Notes: generated by a model from the letters alone, not told the origin. DNA of 48,399 bases from an uncultured Spirochaetaceae bacterium (GCA_902766125.1 CACXCG010000038.1:1-48399); one strand, 5' to 3'. Positions 17,650 through 26,870 are shown, numbered from the stretch's first letter. Made by a program: numbers and translations.

Positions 17650-18680
17650 AACGTTTCTTCTCCTTCGCCGCTAAGCTCTTCGAATTCATCTTCGTCACTT
17701 TCTTTCATTTTTCCGATTATCTGAACTGCCATTTTTTTACCCACGACACCGGGTTGACAGTAAAATTTCTTTTGGGTGCCTACGCTCAGCGTAAGCGGAT
17801 CATTTACGCGGATATCGTTAAAGCGAACGACATCGCCTATATGCAGATTCAAAACATCACGGATGGAAACAGGCATAGTTCCGACTTCTGCAATGATATC
17901 CATATCAACATCTGACAGTTTTTCTTTAAGGGTTCCCAAATACTGTGTAGTTGAACTTCTTCTGATTGAACTGAACCAGAACTGGCTTGACAGTTTAGAA
18001 ACAATAGGTTCAATGGTGATATACGGAATACAGATGTTCATCATACCTGCTTCCTCACCGATTTTAATTTCAAGCGTAACAAGAATAACCATTTCGCCCG
18101 GAGCAACAATCTGTGCAAACTGAGGGTTTGTTTCAATCTGCTGCAGACGGGGGCGCAGGTCAATTACCTGAGTCCAGGCTTCACGCATGTTTGCAAGAAT
18201 ACGTACGATGACGCCTTCCATAACCGACTGTTCAATATCAGTAAGGTCACGGTTAACTTTACCGCCGGTATCACCGGAACCACCAAACAGACGGTCAATC
18301 ATGATAAAGGTAATTTCAGGAGCAATTTCAAGAACCGCATTACCCTTAAGCGGATCCATATTAACAACGGCAAGAGTTGTTGGTGTTGGAATTGAACGGA
18401 TAAACTCTTCGTAGGTAAGCTGGTCTACCGAGGCAACATGAACATGAACCAGAGCACGCAGCTGAGCAGAAAGGCTTGTCGTGGTAAGACGGGCAAACGT
18501 TTCGTGCATGTTGGAAACAGTACGAATCTGTTCCTTTGAAAATTTGTCAGGACGGCGGAAGTCATAAATCTTTATACGGCGAGTGTCCGAGACTGGTTTA
18601 AAGTCATCGGACTCATTCTCACCGGAAGAGATTGCCTGGAGAAGCTGATCTATTTCGTCTTGCGACAGAACTTCATTCAT
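17646..18680 (-). CDS. fliM: Flagellar motor switch protein FliM
   Basis: FliM (344 aa) is the C-ring protein that receives CheY-P and switches rotation. The N-terminal CheY-binding peptide LSQDEIDQLLQAI is intact. The CheC-like middle domain has the FliM signature FGGSGDTGGK and VHVASVDQLTYEEF. The C-terminal FliN-like domain includes LNLHIGDVVRFND. Length is normal. The ATGA overlap with fliY downstream and the 21-bp gap to fliL upstream show tight operon structure. Confidence 0.97.
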   Translation of the reverse strand: MNEVLSQDEIDQLLQAISSGENESDDFKPVSDTRRIKIYDFRRPDKFSKEQIRTVSNMHETFARLTTTSLSAQLRALVHVHVASVDQLTYEEFIRSIPTPTTLAVVNMDPLKGNAVLEIAPEITFIMIDRLFGGSGDTGGKVNRDLTDIEQSVMEGVIVRILANMREAWTQVIDLRPRLQQIETNPQFAQIVAPGEMVILVTLEIKIGEEAGMMNICIPYITIEPIVSKLSSQFWFSSIRRSSTTQYLGTLKEKLSDVDMDIIAEVGTMPVSIRDVLNLHIGDVVRFNDIRVNDPLTLSVGTQKKFYCQPGVVGKKMAVQIIGKMKESDEDEFEELSGEGEETL

Positions 18681-18701
18681 TCCTAACCACCACCTGCAGT
18701 G

Positions 18702-19247
18702 TTACTGCTGAACTACATCCAGCGAAGTAAACTGTATATCACGTATTTTTGAACTGCTTAAAATATCATCGTTAATCTGGTCGCGTATCTGCTGACGAAG
18801 TACGTCTTCATTAAGCGGTCCCAGTTCGGCGACTGTTTTTTCTGAGAAGAAACGGCGTAAAAATGCGGTAATCTCAATACGACGAGAGGTAATTTCCGCA
18901 GAAGCAGCCTTATCTTCTTTTTTGTAACCAATGGCAACCTGTACTACAACACTTGCAGGAATTGGATCACTGGTATTAGTACGAACCTGATCAAGTGATG
19001 TATACCAGTCATACACTTCGCGGGTTGTTGTGTACTCTTCTGACACAGGAATAGGAGTCTGAGGTTTACCACCTTTATTCATAATGAGAGTGGTAATAAC
19101 AACAATAGTAACAATAAGTATGACTGCTGCCACACCTATCAGAATCCATTTGAGAAGACCTGCTATAACTCCCTTGCCGCCGCCTTTTTTACCGGCACCA
19201 CCGTTATCAAGATCAGCACCAAGATCTGCATCTGCATCGTCTGCCAT
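18702..19247 (-). CDS. fliL: Flagellar basal-body-associated protein FliL
   Basis: FliL (181 aa) is an inner-membrane protein that surrounds the stator units. After a cytoplasmic, Asp/Gly-rich head (ADDADADLGADLDNGG, then KKGGGKG) comes one membrane helix (about 30-56, WILIGVAAVILIVTIVVITT) and a periplasmic stomatin-like domain ending in the conserved LSSSKIRDIQFTSLDVVQQ. The start at 19247 is set by GGAGG five bases upstream. It lies between motB and fliM, the standard place. Confidence 0.95.
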   Translation of the reverse strand: MADDADADLGADLDNGGAGKKGGGKGVIAGLLKWILIGVAAVILIVTIVVITTLIMNKGGKPQTPIPVSEEYTTTREVYDWYTSLDQVRTNTSDPIPASVVVQVAIGYKKEDKAASAEITSRRIEITAFLRRFFSEKTVAELGPLNEDVLRQQIRDQINDDILSSSKIRDIQFTSLDVVQQ

Positions 19248-19289
19248 AGTTTCCTCCAAAAACACAGAACGAGTCTTCTTAGTTTATCA

Positions 19290-20030
19290 CTAAAAATGAC
19301 CTTCGTCTAGAATAATTATATCCACTCTACGGTTATAGGCTCTGCCTTCCGCAGTATCATTACTGAATTTAGGTCTGGTATCAGCGTATCCTGCAATGGA
19401 AAACTGCTGTTCATCCACACCAAAGTCTGACAGATAGTGCAGGACGTTTGCCGCACGGGCTGCAGAAAGCTCCCAGTTACTGGGGAATCCGGTACGTCTG
19501 CCATCTTCATCAAACTGAACTTCTACGGGAGTATTGTCGGTATGTCCTTCAATTCTCCATCTTCTGCCCGTTAATTCATCATCGGCAAAAAACTGAGCGA
19601 TGCGTAGTAAAGTTTCCCGGGTATCATCAATATTAAGATCTGCACTTCCCTGTTCAAAGAAAGTGTCACCCGTAAGCGTAATGACTATACCACGTTCATC
19701 ACTGGTAATGGTAATTTTATTGGACTTGATGTCAGGCGCAAAGGTTGTTGTCGCTTTTTTCATAGTGGGACCCATGGCACGTCCTTTTTCGATTGAAGGA
19801 AGCGCACTTATGGTGTTGCCCAGACTTGCAAGCGCACCGGGGCTAAGCGAGTTTCCGCCACCCGTTGTGTTGTTATTGATAGCGGCCATCATAGCGGCCA
19901 TCTGTACCGCATCCGTTTCGGAAGGGTCATACAACATAACGAAGAAGCAGAGCATGAGCGTAATCATGTCTCCATAGGTACCTTGCCACGCGGTTGACGG
20001 CTTTTCAGGTTCCTTCGCTTTCTTTCCCAT
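19290..20030 (-). CDS. motB: Flagellar stator protein MotB
   Basis: MotB (246 aa) anchors the stator to peptidoglycan. One membrane helix (about 18-38) carries the ion-binding Asp in [17 protein letters not shown] periplasmic linker rich in Asn/Gly/Ser follows, then an OmpA-type peptidoglycan-binding domain (about 120-240) with [10 protein letters not shown] and [16 protein letters not shown]. It follows motA by 12 bp. In spirochaetes the stator acts on periplasmic flagella that turn between the membranes. Coupling ion (H+ or Na+) cannot be told from the sequence. Confidence 0.96.
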   Translation of the reverse strand: MGKKAKEPEKPSTAWQGTYGDMITLMLCFFVMLYDPSETDAVQMAAMMAAINNNTTGGGNSLSPGALASLGNTISALPSIEKGRAMGPTMKKATTTFAPDIKSNKITITSDERGIVITLTGDTFFEQGSADLNIDDTRETLLRIAQFFADDELTGRRWRIEGHTDNTPVEVQFDEDGRRTGFPSNWELSAARAANVLHYLSDFGVDEQQFSIAGYADTRPKFSNDTAEGRAYNRRVDIIILDEGHF

Positions 20031-20042
20031 CAGCTGCCGTCC

Positions 20043-20825
20043 TTAGTCCTTAAGCACTTCTGACTCTATAGACTTACGAGTCTTAGGATCAAGATATGTC
20101 AGTAATTTTGTTGCAAGAATACGCGGGTTGTCACCAGCCTGAATTGAAAGGATTCCTTCCAGAACCATTTCACGGCTGTTCATTTCGCGGGTATTCTGAG
20201 CAAGCAGTTTTGTAGCCATTGTACCAAACAGCCAGTTAGCAAGCATTGAACCGTACAAGGTAGTAATCAAAGCAACAGCCATGTTAGGACCAAGTGAACT
20301 TTTGTCTTCCAGGTTATTCAACATACCAATAAGACCGATAACGGTACCCATCATACCCCAACCAGGAGCATAACCTGCCCACTGGTTCATAACGCCAGCC
20401 CATTCCATGTGACGGGCTTCTGTCTGTACCATTTCGTTTTCAAGAATTGCACGGATTGCAGAACCGTCGTGACCGTCGACCATAAGGCGCAAACCTTCTT
20501 TCATAAAGTGGTCATCAAGATCATCAAGTCCTTCTTCCAGAGCAAGGATACCTTCACGGCGTGCCTTCTCAGAAAGAGAAACCATATTCTGTACGATATT
20601 TTTTTCACCGAAGTCGTAGGTCTTAAAACAGCGGGTAACAACACCCCAGATTCCCAGAACTTTGTTAAGCGGAGAGCTTACGAACAAAGCCATGTAAGAA
20701 CCACCGATGGTAATGAACATTGAGGGAATGTCGACAATATTCATAATGTTGGAGCCACCTGAAATGACACCAAGCATAACCATTGCAACACCGCCAACAA
20801 ATCCGATTATTGTTGCTATATCCAT
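20043..20825 (-). CDS. motA: Flagellar stator protein MotA
   Basis: MotA (260 aa) forms the five-subunit ring around MotB. Four membrane helices are visible: two near the N-terminus (TIIGFVGGVAMVMLGVI and FITIGGSYMALFVSS) and two at about 150-210 (GYAPGWGMMGTVIGLIGML and MAVALITTLYGSMLANWLF). The cytoplasmic loop between them carries the charged residues (MKEGLRLMVDG, ENEMVQTEARH) that meet FliG. It is the second gene of the operon, 30 bp after flbD, with GGGAGG some distance upstream. Confidence 0.97.
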   Translation of the reverse strand: MDIATIIGFVGGVAMVMLGVISGGSNIMNIVDIPSMFITIGGSYMALFVSSPLNKVLGIWGVVTRCFKTYDFGEKNIVQNMVSLSEKARREGILALEEGLDDLDDHFMKEGLRLMVDGHDGSAIRAILENEMVQTEARHMEWAGVMNQWAGYAPGWGMMGTVIGLIGMLNNLEDKSSLGPNMAVALITTLYGSMLANWLFGTMATKLLAQNTREMNSREMVLEGILSIQAGDNPRILATKLLTYLDPKTRKSIESEVLKD

Positions 20826-20855
20826 AATAGAAACTGTATCCTCCCTTATTACACC

Positions 20856-21053
20856 CTACAGTTCTTGTTTGTAGATACCAATACGCCGCCTGTAGTCAAC
20901 TACCTTTTGAATGATTTCTTCAGGAGTCTCCTTAACGACAATCTGGTTTCCAGAAAGCAAAGAGATTGTAAGGTCAGGTTTTTGTTCCATACTTTCAATC
21001 TGATGCGGGTTTATCCAGTACTTTTTGCCGTTTAGCCGCGTTACTTCTATCAT
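20856..21053 (-). CDS. flbD: FlbD/SwrD family small motility protein, first gene of operon
   Basis: This 65-residue protein belongs to the FlbD (SwrD) family: MIEVTRLNGKKYWINPHQIE, then a short beta segment and ETPEEIIQKVVDYRRR. In Bacillus, SwrD increases flagellar torque by supporting stator function, which fits its place just before motA. It heads the 19-gene motility operon. The ATG at 21053 lies only 8 bp after the -10 element of its promoter and has no Shine-Dalgarno sequence, so the operon transcript is probably leaderless. Confidence 0.9.
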   Translation of the reverse strand: MIEVTRLNGKKYWINPHQIESMEQKPDLTISLLSGNQIVVKETPEEIIQKVVDYRRRIGIYKQEL

Positions 21054-21061
21054 ATTTCTAT

Positions 21062-21090
21062 ATAATGTACGGTAATGCCTAAGCCGTCAA
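21062..21090 (-). promoter_or_regulatory. Sigma-70-type promoter of the flbD motility operon, leaderless layout
   Basis: On the minus strand TTGACG (21085-21090), a 17-bp spacer and CATTAT (21062-21067). The flbD ATG follows after 8 bp, so the predicted transcript starts 0-3 nt before the start codon. It faces away from the response-regulator promoter at 21218-21246. No sigma-28 element is seen here. Confidence 0.7.
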
Positions 21091-21217
21091 GTACTTTTTG
21101 CCCTTTTTGCACAAAAATTCCAGTTCTTTTTTAATTATCGGTTTTTCAGAAGCATACTTTACGCTTTTATTGTACCCATAAAATTGAATAACCTTTTGTT
21201 ATAAAACAGATTTGTAA

Positions 21218-21246
21218 TTGCAGAATCTGACATTTAGCGTTACAGT
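21218..21246 (+). promoter_or_regulatory. Sigma-70-type promoter of the two-component system, leaderless layout
   Basis: TTGCAG (21218-21223), a 17-bp spacer and TACAGT (21241-21246), with the response-regulator ATG 7 bp further on at 21254. There is no Shine-Dalgarno sequence before that ATG (TTAAAACT). Element match is moderate (4 of 6 in each box). Confidence 0.55.
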
Positions 21247-21253
21247 TAAAACT

Positions 21254-21955
21254 ATGAAAAGCAAGATACTGATTATCGAAGATGTTCCCGAAATGGCTCA
21301 GCTGGTAACCATGTACATGGAAAATGCCGGATTTGAGTGCCTTGCCTGTGAGTCTGCAGAGATTGCACTGCAAAAACTGACTGAAGGCTGGAAGAGCGAC
21401 CTGATACTGCTTGACTTAAACCTTCCCGGTATGAGCGGTCTTGATTTCCTTAAAAAATTCCGTGAGGAATACCGCACCACCATTCCCGTCATCATTGTAT
21501 CTGCCCGGGATGCCGACGAAGACATAATTGCAGGCTTAGGCTATGGTGCCGATGATTTTGTTACCAAACCGTTCAGCCCCAAAGTGCTGGTTGCACGCGT
21601 AAAGGCAAAGCTGGAACGGCTTGCAGCAACCGAAGCGGCAAGTGAAGAAACCTACACCTTCGGTCCCTACACAGTTTACTGCAACAGCTGTGTATTAAAA
21701 AAAGGAAGCGAAAAAATTGCACTCTCTGCAAAAGAATATGAAGTGCTGGAGTTTTTATTCAGACATGAAGGACAGTCGCTTACGCCCGACACCATTTACA
21801 GCGGTGTATGGAAATCTCAGTACGGAGACTTAACTGCCGTTGCCGTATACATACAGCGTCTGCGTAAAAAGATTGAAGATGACCCTGCTCACCCCAAATA
21901 CATAACCACCATGTTTGGCATGGGATATAAGTTTGTCAGGGGAGATTCGCAATGA
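21254..21955 (+). CDS. OmpR/PhoB-family response regulator
   Basis: This 233-residue DNA-binding regulator has a receiver domain with acidic pocket ED at 9-10, phospho-acceptor Asp54 (LLDLNLPGMSG) and Lys105 (FVTKPFSP). A winged-helix output domain follows (about 135-230), with LSAKEYEVLEFLFRHEG and VAVYIQRLRKKIEDDP. The ATG at 21254 is chosen because the receiver fold starts there (MKSKILIIED). Its stop overlaps the histidine-kinase ATG by 4 nt. The target genes are unknown. It is divergent from the motility operon, sharing a 200-bp control region. Confidence 0.94.
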   Translation: MKSKILIIEDVPEMAQLVTMYMENAGFECLACESAEIALQKLTEGWKSDLILLDLNLPGMSGLDFLKKFREEYRTTIPVIIVSARDADEDIIAGLGYGADDFVTKPFSPKVLVARVKAKLERLAATEAASEETYTFGPYTVYCNSCVLKKGSEKIALSAKEYEVLEFLFRHEGQSLTPDTIYSGVWKSQYGDLTAVAVYIQRLRKKIEDDPAHPKYITTMFGMGYKFVRGDSQ

Positions 21956-23451
21956 GAATCCGAACGCAATTCAAACTGCTCATTGCAACCATCATCATTA
22001 TTCCCACCCTGTGCCTTATTTTTATTCCCGTGCACTACTACCTTACTTCATCACAGCGGTATTTAATGCAGGGCTACCAGCAGATACGAAACATAGGAAA
22101 CCTGAATATAAGCGATGACGACTGGGAATCACTTAAAACTCAGCTGGAAAACATTCCGCCGGATGTGCAGGTTGCAGTCCTGTTTGAAAATCAGGTAATC
22201 ATCTCAACCATAACTGAACTTCCCGTCGGCCGCGAACTTACCGTGTTTGAACTGTTTGACGTAATACATGATACCGCACCTTCTTACGACTATCAGATGC
22301 AGGCACCCCTGCACCGGAACCGCATGCCCGGAGAACGACCTGATGATAAACCGGACACCAAACCGGACACCAAACCGGATGCCAAAACAGCCGAAAAATA
22401 CAACGGAGATTTTTTTGAAGACGACAATTCACCGGATTCACGTTTTTTTGTCATAAGCAGAACTCCCATTCCAACTCGAGAAGCTACGCTTGAAAACATG
22501 AGAAGCATTTATGTTCCGATGTTTATTATTCTGTCAAGTTTTGTAGTATTCTGCATTGTCTACTTAATCAGACTATCTCGCATCATTTCTTCTTCCATAA
22601 CAATTCTTGAACACAACACGCAGCGCATTGCACAGGGTGAACTGAACAACAGCCTTTCTCAAAAAGCATCAAAGGGATACAGCAATGAAATTACCTCCCT
22701 TACTCAGAGCATAGAAAAAATGCGGCAGTCGCTCAAAGAAGACCAGGAAAAACAGAGCCGGTTTATAATGGGTATAAGCCACGACCTGCGTACTCCGGTT
22801 GCACTCATAAAAGGATACACTGAAGCAATTTCTGACGGAGTAGTAACCGACATAAACTCTGTAAAAAATTCACTTGAAGTCATACATACAAAAGCAGATC
22901 AGCTCGAAGGCATGATAAATGCACTCATTGATTACGTTAAGCTGAACAACACCGACTGGCGGCAGACACTGGTAGAACAGCCGCTCCTTCCCCTTCTTGA
23001 AGAATTTGCACAGGGGGCACGTCTTACCGGAGATGTATTTAAGCGCACGGTTCAGACAGAACTTCAGGTTGACAAAGTCCTTACCGTAACCATGGATAAA
23101 GCACTGGTCATGAGGGCACTGGAAAATCTGTTCAGCAATGCAGTCAGGTACACTCAGGAAAATGATACCATCAGCATACGCGCATCACAGTCTGAGCAAA
23201 ATGTTACCATAAGCGTAAGTGACACCGGCTGCGGCATTGCGCCCAAAGACCTTGAACATGTATGGGAACTGTTTTACCGCGGAACCAATTCACGCCGGGA
23301 ACAGGGAATGGGCATTGGGCTTTCAACCGTAAAAAATATTATTGATACGCACGGATGGGACATTCAGATTGCTTCAGAAAGCGGAAAAGGAAGTACCTTT
23401 ACCATTACGATTCCGCTAGAACCGGATGCTGAACAAAAAACGCTTCAATAA
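21952..23451 (+). CDS. Sensor histidine kinase
   Basis: This 499-residue membrane kinase pairs with the response regulator. Membrane helix 1 (about 8-28) and helix 2 (about 186-207) frame a 155-residue sensor region outside the inner membrane, which contains three tandem KPDT-like units (about 133-145). A HAMP linker follows, then the HisKA domain with phospho-acceptor His277 (GISHDLRTPVALIKGYTEA) and the ATPase domain with N box (NLFSNAVRYT), DTGCGI and GMGIGLSTV. The signal sensed is unknown. Its last 47 bp overlap the 3' end of miaA on the other strand. Confidence 0.94.
   Translation: MRIRTQFKLLIATIIIIPTLCLIFIPVHYYLTSSQRYLMQGYQQIRNIGNLNISDDDWESLKTQLENIPPDVQVAVLFENQVIISTITELPVGRELTVFELFDVIHDTAPSYDYQMQAPLHRNRMPGERPDDKPDTKPDTKPDAKTAEKYNGDFFEDDNSPDSRFFVISRTPIPTREATLENMRSIYVPMFIILSSFVVFCIVYLIRLSRIISSSITILEHNTQRIAQGELNNSLSQKASKGYSNEITSLTQSIEKMRQSLKEDQEKQSRFIMGISHDLRTPVALIKGYTEAISDGVVTDINSVKNSLEVIHTKADQLEGMINALIDYVKLNNTDWRQTLVEQPLLPLLEEFAQGARLTGDVFKRTVQTELQVDKVLTVTMDKALVMRALENLFSNAVRYTQENDTISIRASQSEQNVTISVSDTGCGIAPKDLEHVWELFYRGTNSRREQGMGIGLSTVKNIIDTHGWDIQIASESGKGSTFTITIPLEPDAEQKTLQ
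22348..22383 (+). repeat. Three 12-bp tandem repeats in the sensor kinase gene
   Basis: The unit AAACCGGACACC is repeated three times head to tail, the third with two changes. It encodes KPDT-KPDT-KPDA in the extracytoplasmic sensor region. In-frame copy changes would lengthen or shorten this linker without breaking the gene. Confidence 0.85.
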
Positions 23452-24349
23452 GGTTTTGAACAGTTTCAACATCATCAGCAGAAACTTTTTGTGCGCCGGG
23501 AATTCCTTTCATAAAGGTAATCTGTTTCTTTGCATATTTTCTGCTGTCCAGTTTTATGCGTGAACGGATTTCTGCACTGGTGTGTAACGAAGCATCAAAA
23601 AACTCGCGGTAACCGATTGCTTTCATGGCAGGAGTTTCTGCAGTACAGCCTTCCTGTTTCAAACGGGCAAGTTCTGCTTCAAGTCCGTCTGCAAACATCT
23701 GATCAACGCGTGCATTTATGCGTTCATACAACTGTTCTTTATCGCGTTCAGCAATAAGCGTAAGGAAATCAAAACCATCGCGCAGTTTTTCCGGCATTTC
23801 AAACGAACTGAGCGGTTTACCGCAGGTGTAATACACTTCAAGTGCACGGCAGATGCGGTACTCATCGTTTACATGAATCCGGTCTGCACTTTTTTCATCA
23901 ACCAGAGAAAGTCTTTTATGTAAGGCAGCAGCACCCTCTTTTGAAAGCAGTTCAAAAACTTTTTCGCGGACAGAAGGATCACTTTGCGGAGTCTGCGGAG
24001 AGCCAAGCAGAAAAGAACGGATATAAAACCCTGTCCCGCCAACAACTAACGGAATGTGACCGCGCAAAACAATTTCCTTGCACAGACGGTCAGCTTCGGT
24101 CATAAACTCACCCAGACCAAACTGTTCAAACGGAGAGACAATGTCTATAAGATGATGCGGAATACCGTCCTGTTCTTCTGCTGTCGGTTTTGCTGTTCCT
24201 ACATCAAGGCCTTTGTACACGGCCTGACTGTCTGCACTTATAACTTCGACACAGCCTTTAAAACGAAAAAAACTGCCGCTGCCGAAGAGCGTTCGGACAA
24301 GGGCAGTCTTTCCTGTTGCAGTTGGCGCAAACAGAACGATAACGGGAAT
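23405..24349 (-). CDS. miaA: tRNA dimethylallyltransferase
   Basis: MiaA (about 314 aa) adds a dimethylallyl group to N6 of A37 in tRNAs reading UNN codons. The P-loop APTATGKTALV is at the very N-terminus, then SADSQAVYKGLDVGTAKP, HHLIDIVSPFEQF and the FYIRSFLLG region, all family signatures. No ATG, GTG or TTG lies near the expected start: family members start a few residues before the P-loop, here PVIVLFAPTATGKT. An ATT codon at 24349 fits, with AAGGG a few bases upstream. The nearest in-frame TTGs (24376, 24418) would lie inside rpoZ. It follows rpoZ by 7 bp and its end overlaps the kinase gene by 47 bp. Confidence 0.92.
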   Translation of the reverse strand: MPVIVLFAPTATGKTALVRTLFGSGSFFRFKGCVEVISADSQAVYKGLDVGTAKPTAEEQDGIPHHLIDIVSPFEQFGLGEFMTEADRLCKEIVLRGHIPLVVGGTGFYIRSFLLGSPQTPQSDPSVREKVFELLSKEGAAALHKRLSLVDEKSADRIHVNDEYRICRALEVYYTCGKPLSSFEMPEKLRDGFDFLTLIAERDKEQLYERINARVDQMFADGLEAELARLKQEGCTAETPAMKAIGYREFFDASLHTSAEIRSRIKLDSRKYAKKQITFMKGIPGAQKVSADDVETVQNLIEAFFVQHPVLAES

Positions 24350-24356
24350 GTTACCC

Positions 24357-24557
24357 TTACTGCTGCGGCTGTTCAATACGATACTGAACTTCGTCAGTGA
24401 ACAGCTGACGGGCGGCAATGCTTACAACCTTACCGTCATTTTCTTCGACGACAGGAGCCTTTATCATGGCAAGCTGATATGCACGGCGGCTTGCTGCAAC
24501 TGTTATTTCGTAAATAGAACCTTTGAATTTAACCAACTGTTCAAGCGGAAAAATCAT
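24357..24557 (-). CDS. rpoZ: RNA polymerase omega subunit
   Basis: This 66-residue protein matches the short spirochaete form of RNA polymerase omega: FPLEQLVKFKGSIYEITVAA, then SRRAYQLA and IAARQLFTDEVQYRIE. Omega helps fold and hold the beta-prime subunit and in some bacteria binds ppGpp. GAGGT lies seven bases before the ATG. It is followed at once by miaA and preceded by the terminator of the chemoreceptor gene, so rpoZ-miaA form a unit, though I cannot pick its promoter with confidence. Confidence 0.85.
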   Translation of the reverse strand: MIFPLEQLVKFKGSIYEITVAASRRAYQLAMIKAPVVEENDGKVVSIAARQLFTDEVQYRIEQPQQ

Positions 24558-24594
24558 AGCAACCTCGTAAATTAGTATTGCAAGAGTTTACCAC

Positions 24595-24626
24595 AAAAAG
24601 GCACAGTTTGTAAAGCACTGTGCCCT
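24595..24626 (-). terminator. Intrinsic terminator of the chemoreceptor gene
   Basis: An exact 8-bp inverted repeat GGCACAGT/ACTGTGCC (24600-24607 and 24617-24624) with a 9-nt loop, followed on the minus strand by TTTTTG. It lies 12 bp after the chemoreceptor stop codon. Confidence 0.88.
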
Positions 24627-24635
24627 TCTGTAAGC

Positions 24636-26732
24636 TTACACTTTGAATTCGTCGATCTGATTTCCAATCTTGTCGATAGAATCTTTTACGCGGTCTGCAA
24701 CTTCGGTCAGAACAGCTCCGGTTTCGTTGATGCGGCGTGCACCTACTTCCATTTCGTCCATACTCTGCTTCATGGAAATGGTAACATCCTGCAACTGCTG
24801 AACTTCTGCAAGAATTGTTTTATTTCCCTGCTGCATTTCAAACGATGAACTCTTAACGGCTGCAGTTCCGTCATTCATCATCTTAAGGGCATCAACAATC
24901 TGCTTAGAACCGGAATTCTGTTCTTCCATTGCAGTTCTAACCTGAACCACAAGCTGGTCGGTGTCAGCAAGTTCGTTTGCAACATTTTCGAAGGTTGTAC
25001 TTGCATCAACGGAAGTAGTAACCATATTGGAAATAGAACCCATAAGCTGCTGTAACTGACTTCCGATCTTATTGGATTCTGCAGCAGAGGTTTCTGACAG
25101 TTTACGGATTTCATCAGCAACAACCGCAAAACCTTTACCCGCAGTACCTGCATGTGCAGCTTCGATTGCAGCGTTCATAGCAAGCAGGTTTGTCTGCTTT
25201 GCAATGTTTGCAATTGCAGCGTTTGCATCCTTAAGGGTTGCAGACTGCTCTTCCATAACGTGAACCTGTTCCTTAACGGCAGCAAGTTTATCAAAGCCTT
25301 CTTTTGAGTGAGCCTGCAGTTCACCGAATGCACGGTTCATCTTTTCGATTGAGCTGGTAACAGAATTGATGTTTCCAATCATCTGTTCTACAGCAGCACT
25401 TGCCTGTGTTACACCGGAAGACTGATTTTCAATCAAACCGTTAAGAGAATTGATGTTTGCTGAGATTTCGTCAACGGCACCAGCGGTCTGATCAACACTC
25501 TTTTTCTGATTGTCAATCTGCTGGCCAAAGCTTTCGATGTTTGCAATAATCTGTGTAATTGCACTTGCGGTATCCTGAGCAGTAAGTGCAAGCTGTTCAC
25601 CTGCAGAACCCAAATCACCCTTAGAAGATTTAACGTCAGAAATAATCGTCTGAAGTTTTTCAACGAAGGCATTAAAACCGTATACCACCTGACCAATTTC
25701 GTTATTGTTTCTAACCTGAATGCGCTGCGTAAGGTCTGCATTACCAGAAGAAATACCGGTAATAGCGTTACGAACAACCGAAAGCGGCTTAAGCGCAATG
25801 ACAAGCATAATTCCACCCAGCAGAAGCACGACTAAAAGAACACCAATACTGAACATAATGGTGACGTTTGCAATTTTATTTCCCAGTGCGTTAACCAGGT
25901 TTCCGGGAATACAGAATGCAAGGCTCCAGGGCGTTCCCTTTATACCGCTGTAAACCATAAGGTCCTGCTTGCTTCCTGTCCAGCCGGTAATCCATGCGTA
26001 ATCTCTTTCACCGGAAATCATGCGGCGGGTAACAGGAACCAGATCCTGATGTGCTTCGTCAATAGCATCAATAAAACTTGATCCGGGCTCAGACATGGGG
26101 TGATAGATAATAGTTCCCGCAGAATCCAGAATAAATGCCCACACACCTTCCTGAACCTGAAGATTTTTAATGGGCTCTACCAGTACGTTAACATTGATAA
26201 CACCGGCAACCATAGCAAAGATTTTTCCGTTACGGTCTTTCAGTGCAGTGGTAATATGAATAACACGGTCACCAGTTGTTTTTGAAAGAACAGGATCATC
26301 AACAAAGCGTTCCTGACCATGCTTTACAATAGCCTGGAAATAATCGCGGTCTCTAATATCAGTTTGCTTTCCTAAATCGGTATAGGCAAGACCGTCGGGA
26401 CCGGCAACCATGATATAATCAAATTCGGAAGCACGAAGTTCTGAGTGAGACTGAAGCCATGCACCAACCTGCGCAACATCACCGGTTTTTACAATATCTG
26501 CACCAGTGTATACAGAAAGATCTTTGAAATATCCTTCTACCGTAGTTTCCAGAAAGTTATCAAGAGCGGTTACCCAGGCGTTGTAACTTTCGACATTCGA
26601 TGCCTGAGAGTCCTTCATTGCAATGGAACGGAGAGCAGCTGCCTGTGCTGCCATCAAAATACCAAAACCCAGACCAATCAAAACGATGAGGGTTACTACC
26701 AGACTGCGGGCTTTTTTCTTCTGATCTGCCAT
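24636..26732 (-). CDS. Methyl-accepting chemotaxis protein with periplasmic dCache-type domain
   Basis: This is a 698-residue chemoreceptor. Membrane helix 1 (about 12-33), a periplasmic double-Cache-like domain (about 40-285, with [15 protein letters not shown] and [20 protein letters not shown]), membrane helix 2 (about 305-330), HAMP, then a long coiled coil with the signaling tip [20 protein letters not shown]. dCache domains bind small ligands such as amino acids; the ligand here is unknown. No C-terminal CheR pentapeptide is seen. The ATG at 26732 is chosen for AAGGA upstream and the basic pre-membrane segment ([10 protein letters not shown]). Confidence 0.95.
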   Translation of the reverse strand: MADQKKKARSLVVTLIVLIGLGFGILMAAQAAALRSIAMKDSQASNVESYNAWVTALDNFLETTVEGYFKDLSVYTGADIVKTGDVAQVGAWLQSHSELRASEFDYIMVAGPDGLAYTDLGKQTDIRDRDYFQAIVKHGQERFVDDPVLSKTTGDRVIHITTALKDRNGKIFAMVAGVINVNVLVEPIKNLQVQEGVWAFILDSAGTIIYHPMSEPGSSFIDAIDEAHQDLVPVTRRMISGERDYAWITGWTGSKQDLMVYSGIKGTPWSLAFCIPGNLVNALGNKIANVTIMFSIGVLLVVLLLGGIMLVIALKPLSVVRNAITGISSGNADLTQRIQVRNNNEIGQVVYGFNAFVEKLQTIISDVKSSKGDLGSAGEQLALTAQDTASAITQIIANIESFGQQIDNQKKSVDQTAGAVDEISANINSLNGLIENQSSGVTQASAAVEQMIGNINSVTSSIEKMNRAFGELQAHSKEGFDKLAAVKEQVHVMEEQSATLKDANAAIANIAKQTNLLAMNAAIEAAHAGTAGKGFAVVADEIRKLSETSAAESNKIGSQLQQLMGSISNMVTTSVDASTTFENVANELADTDQLVVQVRTAMEEQNSGSKQIVDALKMMNDGTAAVKSSSFEMQQGNKTILAEVQQLQDVTISMKQSMDEMEVGARRINETGAVLTEVADRVKDSIDKIGNQIDEFKV

Positions 26733-26777
26733 GAAAACATTCCTTAGCATAGCAAATAAAACTGATAAACTATTTAA

Positions 26778-26806
26778 AGTGTAGCACAACATGTAGCAGC
26801 GTGCAA
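26778..26806 (-). promoter_or_regulatory. Sigma-70-type promoter of the chemoreceptor gene
   Basis: On the minus strand TTGCAC (26801-26806), a 17-bp spacer and TACACT (26778-26783). Predicted start near 26771 gives a leader of about 39 nt with AAGGA. No sigma-28 motif is seen. Confidence 0.65.
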
Positions 26807-26835
26807 GCAAAAAATGTCAAAAAGTCAAATTCTCC

Positions 26836-26864
26836 TTTACTTTTGTACGGCAATATACTATATT
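26836..26864 (+). promoter_or_regulatory. Possible promoter of recO, leaderless layout
   Basis: TTTACT (26836-26841), a 17-bp spacer and TATATT (26859-26864), with ATG 6 bp later at 26871. No Shine-Dalgarno sequence is present (TTTTGT before the ATG). The -35 match is moderate. Confidence 0.5.
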
Positions 26865-26870
26865 TTTTGT

